64,000 nucleotides of DNA from Pseudobacter ginsenosidimutans (GTDB lineage: Bacteria > Bacteroidota > Bacteroidia > Chitinophagales > Chitinophagaceae), in assembly GCF_007970185.1 (NCBI RefSeq), contig NZ_CP042431.1, positions 6,617,342 through 6,681,341 of the forward strand. Direction: 5' to 3'. Each line of letters starts with the position of its first letter. Positions within the stretch are counted from its first letter, which is position 1. Positions 42,190 to 50,418 of this stretch are shown in pieces. Below the pieces are notes generated by a model. That model had not been told where the DNA came from. It saw only the letters and a list, made by a program, of their open reading frames with translations, and did not search any database. A program made the position numbers and the translations under genes.

Positions 42190-42411
42190 ATGAAAATTCA
42201 AAACAGGATCATCTATACCTCCCTGCTCGTTATTGGCTGCGTGCTGTTTGCATGGCCCAACACCACAGGAGTTGTATGCGACGGGCAGCAGACTGCCAGG
42301 GCAACCTTCATCATCCGGCCTGAAATGGAAGAAGAAACAGAAAAAGAAGACATGAACCTGATAGAGCCATTGATGAACCTAATGCCATCCTGTAACCTTG
42401 GTATTCACTAA
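42190..42411 (+). CDS. Small exported peptide of unknown function in the export operon
   Basis: 73 residues, not recognised. It has a signal-like N-terminus (MKIQNRIIYTSLLVIGCVLFAW; a weak lipobox-like VIGC) followed by an acidic segment (EMEEETEKED) and two cysteines (CDGQQ, SCNLG). It starts 12 bp after the adaptor stop and ends 23 bp before the ATPase start, on the same strand, so it is very likely transcribed with them. It could be an accessory or a substrate of the exporter, but this is only position-based. Its shortness leaves doubt that it is expressed. Confidence 0.55.
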   Translation: MKIQNRIIYTSLLVIGCVLFAWPNTTGVVCDGQQTARATFIIRPEMEEETEKEDMNLIEPLMNLMPSCNLGIH

Positions 42412-42434
42412 ACCGTTTATACAAACAAAATCAT

Positions 42435-43112
42435 ATGATCAAGATCACCAATCTCGAAAAGGTTTACCGCACTGAAGAAGTGGAAACCGTTGCCCTCAAC
42501 AAACTCACCCTCGAAGTAAAAGAAGGCGAATTTGTAGCAGTGATGGGCCCTTCCGGTTGTGGTAAATCAACCTTGCTGAATATCCTGGGACTGCTTGACG
42601 ATCCCGATGCAGGCAGCTTCCTCTTCAACGGCATCGAGGTGGCGCATTTCAATGAAAGGAAAAGGGCTGATCTCCGCAAACACAATATCGGATTCGTATT
42701 CCAGAGCTTCAACCTCATCGATGAACTCACCGTATACGAAAATGTGGAACTGCCCCTCATCTATACCGGCGTAAAATCTGCAGACCGCAAGAAACGTGTG
42801 GACGAAGTGCTTGACAAAATGCAGATCATGCACCGCCGCAAACACTACCCGCAACAATTGTCCGGTGGTCAGCAACAACGTGTGGCCGTTGCCCGCGCCG
42901 TTGTCAACAATCCAAAACTGATCCTCGCGGATGAGCCTACCGGTAACCTGGATTCATCCAACGGTAATGAAGTAATGACACTGCTCACAGACCTGAACGA
43001 ACAAGGCACAACCATCGTGATGGTAACACACTCGGAGCACGACAGCCGCTTCAGTCACCGCATCATCCGCATGCTGGACGGACAGGCCGTTACCGAGAAC
43101 ATCATGGTATGA
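42435..43112 (+). CDS. ABC transporter ATPase (LolD/MacB type), sole ATPase of the array
   Basis: 225 residues with all motifs: Walker A GPSGCGKST, Q-loop FVFQSFNLI, signature LSGGQQQRVAVARA, Walker B LILADEPTGNLDS and switch His in VMVTHSEHD. It is the short, free-standing form of the MacB/LolD type-VII ATPase; in MacB itself this domain is fused to the permease. It precedes nine permease genes and no other ATPase occurs among them, so all permeases probably share it. An 11-bp hairpin spans its stop codon and a 70-bp gap follows, the largest in the operon from here on, consistent with extra ATPase production relative to the permeases. Confidence 0.96.
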   Translation: MIKITNLEKVYRTEEVETVALNKLTLEVKEGEFVAVMGPSGCGKSTLLNILGLLDDPDAGSFLFNGIEVAHFNERKRADLRKHNIGFVFQSFNLIDELTVYENVELPLIYTGVKSADRKKRVDEVLDKMQIMHRRKHYPQQLSGGQQQRVAVARAVVNNPKLILADEPTGNLDSSNGNEVMTLLTDLNEQGTTIVMVTHSEHDSRFSHRIIRMLDGQAVTENIMV

Positions 43113-43136
43113 TCAGTAACGGGATCTGATCATACC
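43106..43136 (+). promoter_or_regulatory. 11-bp hairpin across the ATPase stop codon
   Basis: GGTATGATCAG and CTGATCATACC form a perfect 11-bp stem with a 9-nt loop. The TGA stop (43110-43112) lies in the left arm. There is no immediate T-run (TTTTTT occurs 14 nt later at 43150-43155), so it may be a partial terminator or an RNA-stability or processing element. Confidence 0.65.
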
Positions 43137-43182
43137 CGTATAGCCATGATTTTTTAGCCCTGAACAAATCAAACGGACCACC

Positions 43183-45543
43183 ATGCTGAGAAACTACTTT
43201 AAAACCGCCTGGCGCAATCTCTGGAAGAACAGGTTCTACACCAGCATCAATATCGCCGGGCTGGCCATTGGACTGGCCGTAGGACTCATCATCCTTCTCT
43301 GGGTGAACGATGAAAGAAGCTATGACCGCTTTCATTCCAATCAGGAACAGATCTTCCGCGTGATCCCCGATGTTGGTTCCGGAGAAGCGAAACAAACCTG
43401 GGCCCATGTTCCCGCTCCCATTGCCACTTATAGCCAGCAGGTAGTTCCCGGTGTAAAGAACGCCGTGAGGATCGCAGATAATTACAGGCATAGTTTCTAC
43501 GCATACAACAACAATAAATTCAGAAGCCTCAAAAGCGTTTATACGGACCCGGGATTCTTTACCCTCTTCAGCTTCCGTCTCAAAGAAGGAAATCTCCAAC
43601 AACCATTCCCCGATAACAGCTCAGTGCTGATTACCGAATCAACCGCCAAAGCCATTTTCGGAACAGACAATCCCATCGGCAAAACCATCAGCGCCGATAA
43701 CAAAACGCCTTTCACCGTTCGCGGCATCCTGGAAGATTTCCCTTCCAATTCCACCATCCGGGCAGATATGCTCTTTCCACTAAGCATCCTGGAACAATCA
43801 TTCACCGCCAACGATTACTGGAAATCCTTCAACGAGAACTGGGGCGATTACAACTACGAAACCTTCCTGCAGGTTGAGCCCGGTACTTCCATTGCCGGTA
43901 TCGAAAAAAAGCTCAACAGTCTGCACAAGGAACATAATAAATTCGGCACTTCCGTTTATCATCTCCGTCCCATCAGCAGCATTCACCTGCACGGACTGGA
44001 TGGCAGATCAGGCAATGCGCAGATGGTGAACATCTTCATGGGTGTAGCCATTTTGCTGTTACTGATCGCCTGCATCAATTATGTGAACCTGAGTACCGCC
44101 CGGGCCATGCTGCGCGCCCGTGAAGTGAGTGTGAGAAAGATAGTAGGAGCAGGTAAGATCCAGCTCTTCTTCCAGTTCATTGCAGAAACCCTGATACTTT
44201 TTCTGATAGCCACTGTGCTGGCTATCGCGCTCATCAAAATATTGATGCCGCTCTACAATACTATCTCAGGGAAGAGCAATGAATTTGAATTGATGAATAC
44301 AAGCGTGCTCTCCACCATCGGCATCACCATCGCCGGAACACTGGTGGCAGCCAGCATCTACCCGGCCCTCCTGCTTTCCTCCTTCAAACCCATCCTGGCA
44401 CTGAAAGGAAAGATCAGCAATGGCATCGGAAATTCAGCCTTCAGAAAAACACTGGTGGTTACGCAATTCTCTTTTGCCGTGATGCTCATCATCAGCACCC
44501 TCATTATCGGTAAACAACTGAATTTCCTCCGCAGCAAAGAATTGGGATACGATAAATCACATGTCTTCTTTTTCCGAATGAATGAAGTGGAAAAACATTA
44601 CGAAGCCGTGAGGTCTGCGCTGCTGCAACAGCCAGGTATAGTTGAAGTTGCAGCCGCCAATGCCAGTCTCGCCAATTTCGGCAGCACTACCAGCGATACC
44701 GACTGGGACGGCAAGCCCGCCGACAAGGATTTCCTGGTGCATCCTGTTGAAGTGGACAAGAACTTTTTCCCCGTAATGAAGATGCAACTGGTGCAGGGCA
44801 AGGGCTTTACCGGCCTGCCTTCTGATACACTGGGACTGGTGCTGAATGAAACCGCTGTGCGCAATGCAGGCATCCAGGACCCCATCGGAAAATCTTTCAC
44901 CCTCTGGCAAACAAAAGCCACTATCATTGGTGTGGTAAAGGATTTTCATTACACCTCATTGAAGCGGGAGATCGAGCCCGCTGTTTTCTATATTACTGCT
45001 ACCCCTCCCAGTCTCATGTATGTGCGCACCAATGCAAAAGATGCTTCCAAAGCCATTGCCGCCACAGAAGCAGCATTCAAAAGATACAATGGCGACTGGC
45101 CATTCGAATATAAATTCCTGGATGAATCATTCGACAAGCTGTACCGTGCCGATCAGCGCACCGGTCTGCTCTTCAACATTTTTGCCGTGATCGCGATCCT
45201 CATTTCCTGCCTGGGCCTGTTTGGCCTGGCCACTTACACCACGCAGGTAAAGACCAGGGAGATCGGCATCCGTAAAGTGTTGGGCGCCTCCGTGGCCGGC
45301 GTAACCGGTATGCTGGCGAAGGATTTCGTGAAACTGGTAGCCATTGCCGTGATCATCGCCTCACCGCTTGCCTGGTATGCGATGAACTACTGGTTACAGA
45401 ATTTTGCCTACCGCACCGGAATTGGCGTATGGGTATTCCTGTTAGCAGGGGCCATCGCCATCCTGATCGCATTGATCACCGTGAGCTCGCAGGCCATCAG
45501 GGCCGCGCTCACCAACCCTGTGAAAAGCCTGAAAACCGAATAG
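43183..45543 (+). CDS. FtsX/MacB-type ABC permease 1 of the array
   Basis: 786 residues. All nine permeases share the same plan, described here: an N-terminal membrane segment preceded by a short Asn-Leu-Trp-Lys-Asn-type tip, a periplasmic MacB_PCD domain, an FtsX domain with three membrane segments, a second periplasmic domain, and a second FtsX domain, so each is an internal duplication of the FtsX half with about eight membrane segments. In this one the first FtsX loop reads LSTARAMLRAREVSVRKIVG (about residues 298-317) and the second TREIGIRKVLGASVAGV (about 685). It is of the group with IHLHGLDGRSGNA before the second segment. It follows the ATPase by 70 bp. The mechanotransmission-type function is inferred from MacB. 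Confidence 0.94.
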   Translation: MLRNYFKTAWRNLWKNRFYTSINIAGLAIGLAVGLIILLWVNDERSYDRFHSNQEQIFRVIPDVGSGEAKQTWAHVPAPIATYSQQVVPGVKNAVRIADNYRHSFYAYNNNKFRSLKSVYTDPGFFTLFSFRLKEGNLQQPFPDNSSVLITESTAKAIFGTDNPIGKTISADNKTPFTVRGILEDFPSNSTIRADMLFPLSILEQSFTANDYWKSFNENWGDYNYETFLQVEPGTSIAGIEKKLNSLHKEHNKFGTSVYHLRPISSIHLHGLDGRSGNAQMVNIFMGVAILLLLIACINYVNLSTARAMLRAREVSVRKIVGAGKIQLFFQFIAETLILFLIATVLAIALIKILMPLYNTISGKSNEFELMNTSVLSTIGITIAGTLVAASIYPALLLSSFKPILALKGKISNGIGNSAFRKTLVVTQFSFAVMLIISTLIIGKQLNFLRSKELGYDKSHVFFFRMNEVEKHYEAVRSALLQQPGIVEVAAANASLANFGSTTSDTDWDGKPADKDFLVHPVEVDKNFFPVMKMQLVQGKGFTGLPSDTLGLVLNETAVRNAGIQDPIGKSFTLWQTKATIIGVVKDFHYTSLKREIEPAVFYITATPPSLMYVRTNAKDASKAIAATEAAFKRYNGDWPFEYKFLDESFDKLYRADQRTGLLFNIFAVIAILISCLGLFGLATYTTQVKTREIGIRKVLGASVAGVTGMLAKDFVKLVAIAVIIASPLAWYAMNYWLQNFAYRTGIGVWVFLLAGAIAILIALITVSSQAIRAALTNPVKSLKTE

Positions 45544-45564
45544 GATCATTTCAAATCATCACCC

Positions 45565-47931
45565 ATGTTGCTCAACTATTTTAAAATTGGATTCAGGAAC
45601 TTGTGGAAGAATAAAAGGTTCTCTGCCATCAACCTCCTTGGGCTCTCCATCGGGATGGCGGCAGCTATTCTCATCCTGTTATGGATACAGCATGAGCTGA
45701 GCTTCGACCGTTTCTATACAGACCAGGAAAGAATATACAAAGTGATGAACAGGGCTGATTTCGATGGTAAACTACAGGTTTGGTCCGCTACTCCCAAAAT
45801 CCTGGGAAAGACCCTTAAAGCAGAGTATCCTGATATAGAATACATGAGCCGTGCAGACGACAACAATCTGCTATTGATAGCGGGCAACAAAAAGATCAAT
45901 GGAGCAGGCATGTTTGCTGATCCGGATTTCCTGCACATCTTCGATTTCAAACTCAAACAGGGAAGTGTAAGCAAAGCCCTGGACGGCACTTACTCCGTGG
46001 TACTCACCGCCACCCTTGCGAAAAAGCTCTTCGGCAATGAAGATCCTATGGGCAAAGTGATTTCCATGAACCCCTATAATGAAGCCAGCAACTTTACTGT
46101 AACAGGCGTTCTGGAAGACCTTCCCGACAATTCCCAGTTCAAATTCGAATTCATCCTGCCCTGGCTCTACATGACAAAACTGGGTTGGGACGATGACTGG
46201 TGGGGCAACAACTCCGTTTCCACTTTCGTAAAACTTAAACCTAACGTAAACGAAGCAACGCTGAATGAAAAAATAAAGAAAGTCACTATCACCCATTCCA
46301 ATAACGATGAAGACACGGAAGTGTTCCTTCATCCCGTTTCCAAACTGAGGCTTTGGGAACAATTCGATAATGGAGTGAATGTTGGCGGCAGGATCTCTCT
46401 CGTACGATTATTTGGTGTGATAGCCGGCCTGATATTGTTGATCGCCTGTATCAATTTCATGAATCTGAGTACCGCCCGCAGCGAGAAGAGAGCGCGTGAA
46501 GTAGGTATTCGAAAAGTAGTAGGCGCTCAGCGCGGTTCACTGATCGGGCAGTTCCTCGGAGAATCAGTGCTGCTCACCTTCATTGCCGGATTGGTGGCCC
46601 TGATCCTTGTGCACCTGAGCCTTCCGGCTTTCAACAACCTTGTTACCAAAGTACTCTTCGTCCCCTACACAAATATCTATTTCTGGCTGATGGCAGCTGG
46701 TTTTGTTCTGTTCACCGGTTTACTGGCCGGAAGCTATCCTGCATTCTATCTTTCTTCATTCCGTCCCATACGTGTGCTGAAAGGAGCTGCGCATAAAGTA
46801 CAGGCACTGATCACTCCCAGAAAATTATTGGTGGTAACACAGTTCACCATTGCCATCGTGCTGATCGTATCCACCATCATCATTCGCCAGCAGATCAAAC
46901 ATGCGCAGGACCGCGATGCTGGCTACAACAGAAGCGATCTTGGTTATATCCACCTCACAAAGGAGATCAAAAAGAATTATGATGTGATCGCACAGGCTCT
47001 GATCAGTTCAGGCGCAGTTTTGTCTATGAGCAAGACCAGCGCGCCCCTCACCGAGAACTGGAGCAATAGCTGGGGCATCTCCTGGGATGGGAAAGACGAG
47101 AGCTCCAAAATTGTTCTCGACCGGTTCTGTACCGATGGCAACCTCGTAAAGACCGCGGGCTTCACACTCATCAAAGGACGTGATATCAACCTGAAAGAAT
47201 TTCCGGGAGACTCCCTCTCTGCCCTCATCAACGAATCCGCAGCCAGTTTAATGGGATTCAAGGACCCACTGGGCAAGACCTTCGGCGATATGAATAAAAC
47301 ATGGACCATCGTTGGCGTGGTGAAAGACGTGATCCTTGCATCCCCTTATCTCCCCAAATTGCCCATGGTGATTGCAGGACCAAAAGGCTGGTTCAATGTA
47401 TTACACATACGTCTGAATCCTGAACGATCCACAGCAGACAATCTAAAAGCCGTGGAAGCTGTTTACAAAAAGTTCAATCCCGATTTTCCTTTCAATTTCA
47501 AATTCATCGATACTGAATACGAGAAGAAATTCAATGACGAAAAAAGGATCGCCACACTGGCCAGCCTTTTTGCCGGCCTCACCATCTTCATCAGTTGCCT
47601 GGGACTATTTGCCCTGGCCACTTATATGGCAGAGAACAGGATCAAGGAAATTGGCGTAAGGAAAGTGCTGGGCGCATCAGTGCTCAGCATCACTACCCTG
47701 TTGAGCAAAGATTTCCTGGCGCTGGTGCTGGTATCACTGGTGATCGCCACACCCATTGCCTGGTGGGCCATGCATACCTGGTTGCAGGATTACACTTACC
47801 GGATCAGCATTCAGTGGTGGGTATTCATCCTCGCAGGTGCGGGAGCCATTTTGATTGCGCTCGCTACAGTGAGCTACAATTCCATCAAAGCGGCCATGAG
47901 CAATCCAACCAAATCACTGAGAAGCGAATGA
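45565..47931 (+). CDS. FtsX/MacB-type ABC permease 2 of the array
   Basis: 788 residues, 21 bp after permease 1. The first FtsX loop is LSTARSEKRAREVGIRKVVG (about 297) and the second NRIKEIGVRKVLGASV (about 686). It differs from its predecessor in the periplasmic domains: it has GNKKINGAGMFADPDF in the first and a Trp-rich stretch (ENWSNSWGISWDGKDE) in the second, features shared with permeases 7 and 8, so it belongs to a distinct subgroup of the array. It keeps YPAFYLSSFRPIRVLKG between the halves. No frame disruption is seen. Confidence 0.94.
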   Translation: MLLNYFKIGFRNLWKNKRFSAINLLGLSIGMAAAILILLWIQHELSFDRFYTDQERIYKVMNRADFDGKLQVWSATPKILGKTLKAEYPDIEYMSRADDNNLLLIAGNKKINGAGMFADPDFLHIFDFKLKQGSVSKALDGTYSVVLTATLAKKLFGNEDPMGKVISMNPYNEASNFTVTGVLEDLPDNSQFKFEFILPWLYMTKLGWDDDWWGNNSVSTFVKLKPNVNEATLNEKIKKVTITHSNNDEDTEVFLHPVSKLRLWEQFDNGVNVGGRISLVRLFGVIAGLILLIACINFMNLSTARSEKRAREVGIRKVVGAQRGSLIGQFLGESVLLTFIAGLVALILVHLSLPAFNNLVTKVLFVPYTNIYFWLMAAGFVLFTGLLAGSYPAFYLSSFRPIRVLKGAAHKVQALITPRKLLVVTQFTIAIVLIVSTIIIRQQIKHAQDRDAGYNRSDLGYIHLTKEIKKNYDVIAQALISSGAVLSMSKTSAPLTENWSNSWGISWDGKDESSKIVLDRFCTDGNLVKTAGFTLIKGRDINLKEFPGDSLSALINESAASLMGFKDPLGKTFGDMNKTWTIVGVVKDVILASPYLPKLPMVIAGPKGWFNVLHIRLNPERSTADNLKAVEAVYKKFNPDFPFNFKFIDTEYEKKFNDEKRIATLASLFAGLTIFISCLGLFALATYMAENRIKEIGVRKVLGASVLSITTLLSKDFLALVLVSLVIATPIAWWAMHTWLQDYTYRISIQWWVFILAGAGAILIALATVSYNSIKAAMSNPTKSLRSE

Positions 47932-47951
47932 TCATTTAAAAACTTATCCCA

Positions 47952-50402
47952 ATGTTCAAAACATATCTTAGTACCGCATTTAGAAGCCTCTGGAAGAACA
48001 AAGTATTTACCATCCTGAATATGCTGGGACTGGCCATCGGTATCAGCGCAGCGCTGGTGATCTACCTGATGGTGAACTGGGATTTCAGCTTTGAGCGCGC
48101 CGTACCGGACCATCAGCGCATCTATCGCGTTGTATCCAATTTCACATCGGCAGAGGATAAGTTTTACAACAGTGGCGTGAACGTGCCGCTGGTGAATGCC
48201 ATCCCCGGTAATATAAGTGGAATAGAAGAAGCAGCGCCTTACCGCCAGCTCTCCGATATGCTGAAGGTTACTGTATTGCGCGATAACGGACAACGCGATA
48301 TATACAAGAACCAGGAAGGTTTCATCTACACCTATCCATCATACTTCAAAATACTTCCGCAGCAGTGGGTGAACGGAACACCCGATGCATCCCTCAATAC
48401 GCCCAACCAGGTAGTACTCAACACTGCCAGTGCAGATAAATATTTTCCCGGCATTCCCTATGATCAGCTTACAGGTAAACAGCTTTATCTGGAAGATACA
48501 GTAACTGTTACCGTTAGTGGAGTGGTTAAAGTCCGGGAAGACAGAACAGACTTCAATTTCATTGGATTTGTAAGTTACAGCACACTGGCGAAGCCCAATA
48601 TGCAACCCCACGACTGGCTTGAATGGGACAATACCAGCGATAATACACAAATACTACTGAAACTACCTGAGGGAACATCCTCTGCTTCCATCGCGCAGCA
48701 GGTGACCGATCTCTTCCGCCGGAATTATACCCGCGATGTGAAAAGTTCTAATGATCAGTTCTATTCCCTGCAACCACTTACTGATGTGCATTTCGATGCA
48801 CGCTATCCCAATTTCAACCAGCGCATGGGCAACAGGCCCACCTTGTATGGCCTGCTGGCCATTGCAGGTTTCCTGTTATTGCTCGGCTGTATCAACTTCA
48901 TCAACCTTACCACTGCGCAAAGCAGTACCAGGGCCAAAGAGATCGGTATCAGGAAAACGATGGGCAGCAGCAAACGCCAACTGATCACACAGTTCATGGG
49001 CGAAACGCTTTTGCTCACACTGATTGCCACTATCCTCAGCTGCATTTTGGCGCCCCTGGTATTGAAACTGTTCTCGGATTTCATTCCTGCCGGTATCCGC
49101 TTCCCCAATACAGGCGATCCAAATATCTGGATCTTCCTTGCGGCGCTGGTACTGGTGGTCAGTTTCCTTTCAGGCATCTATCCTGCCCTGGTATTGTCGG
49201 GTTTCAGGCCCATCCAGGTGCTGAAAAATAATACGGCTACCGATAACGGACATACGAGAAGGACCATCCTGAGAAAAACACTCACCGTTTCCCAGTTTGT
49301 GGTGGCGCAGGTATTCATTATTGCCACCCTGATGGTGGCCAAACAGGTGAAGTTCGCGCTCAATAAAGATATTGGCATGCGCAAGGATGCTATCGTATTC
49401 ATCAGAACGCCCTGGGGCGAGTCCAATCCCATGAAAAGGGAACAACTGGCTGACAGGCTACGCGCCATTCCGGAAATTGCCAATGTGGCCATCGGCGGCC
49501 ACCCACCCTCCAGCAGGAGTATCTGGACCAGCACTATCAACTATAAAGACGGACAGAAAGATCTGGAAGCCAGCATCGATATCAAAGTGGGCGACTCAAA
49601 TTACATCCATGTGTATGGCCTTCAGCTCATAGCGGGAAGGAATATACGAAAAAGCGATACGCTCAGTGAAATGCTCATCAACCAGACCTATGCCAATATA
49701 CTTGGCTTCAAGAACCCTGAAGAAGCCATTGGCAGGAACCTGAGCTGGGATAACCGACTGGTCCCCATTGCAGGCGTACTGAAAGATTTCAACCAGAAAA
49801 CATTGCACGAAGCTATCCGTCCGCTCGTCATCAGCAATGAGGGCAACAGGCTCAATACCATGCACCTGTTGCTGCATCCGCAGAATGCAACAGGCACTGC
49901 CTGGAAAAATGCCCTCGCCAAAGCCGGGCAGGAATTCAGATCAGTCTATCCTGAACTCGAATACAAGGCAGATTTCTTTGATGAATCCCTGGCCAATGCT
50001 TACGATAATGAACAAAAAACATCCCGGCTCCTCTTCTGGGCAGCAGGACTGGCCGTACTGATCAGTTGCCTGGGATTGCTCGGGCTTGTCACTTTCACCA
50101 CCCTGCAGCGCACCAAGGAGATCGGTGTGCGCAAAGTGCTGGGCGCTTCCGTAACGCAGATCGTTAGCCTGCTGAGCAAAGACATCATTGCACTGGTGGC
50201 TATCGCATTGCTGATTGCCGTGCCCATCGCCTGGATCGGCCTGCATCAATGGCTGCAGCAGTTTGCCTATCGTGCTGCAATAAGCTGGTGGCTCTTCATC
50301 CTTACCGGCGGTATAACCATCATCATTGCACTGATCACACTCAGTTTTCAAACCATCCGCGCAGCGCTTTCCGATCCTGTGAAAAGCCTGCGCAACGAAT
50401 AA
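47952..50402 (+). CDS. FtsX/MacB-type ABC permease 3 of the array
   Basis: 816 residues, the longest of the nine, because the first periplasmic domain is extended by about 20-25 residues (QEGFIYTYPSYFKILPQQW region and an extra loop before the second membrane segment). The first FtsX loop reads LTTAQSSTRAKEIGIRKTMG (about 318), the second QRTKEIGVRKVLGASVTQI (about 711). TTAQ replaces the usual STAR. The start codon is 20 bp after permease 2. Confidence 0.94.
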   Translation: MFKTYLSTAFRSLWKNKVFTILNMLGLAIGISAALVIYLMVNWDFSFERAVPDHQRIYRVVSNFTSAEDKFYNSGVNVPLVNAIPGNISGIEEAAPYRQLSDMLKVTVLRDNGQRDIYKNQEGFIYTYPSYFKILPQQWVNGTPDASLNTPNQVVLNTASADKYFPGIPYDQLTGKQLYLEDTVTVTVSGVVKVREDRTDFNFIGFVSYSTLAKPNMQPHDWLEWDNTSDNTQILLKLPEGTSSASIAQQVTDLFRRNYTRDVKSSNDQFYSLQPLTDVHFDARYPNFNQRMGNRPTLYGLLAIAGFLLLLGCINFINLTTAQSSTRAKEIGIRKTMGSSKRQLITQFMGETLLLTLIATILSCILAPLVLKLFSDFIPAGIRFPNTGDPNIWIFLAALVLVVSFLSGIYPALVLSGFRPIQVLKNNTATDNGHTRRTILRKTLTVSQFVVAQVFIIATLMVAKQVKFALNKDIGMRKDAIVFIRTPWGESNPMKREQLADRLRAIPEIANVAIGGHPPSSRSIWTSTINYKDGQKDLEASIDIKVGDSNYIHVYGLQLIAGRNIRKSDTLSEMLINQTYANILGFKNPEEAIGRNLSWDNRLVPIAGVLKDFNQKTLHEAIRPLVISNEGNRLNTMHLLLHPQNATGTAWKNALAKAGQEFRSVYPELEYKADFFDESLANAYDNEQKTSRLLFWAAGLAVLISCLGLLGLVTFTTLQRTKEIGVRKVLGASVTQIVSLLSKDIIALVAIALLIAVPIAWIGLHQWLQQFAYRAAISWWLFILTGGITIIIALITLSFQTIRAALSDPVKSLRNE

Positions 50403-50418
50403 CCGAAAAGTACAAGTC

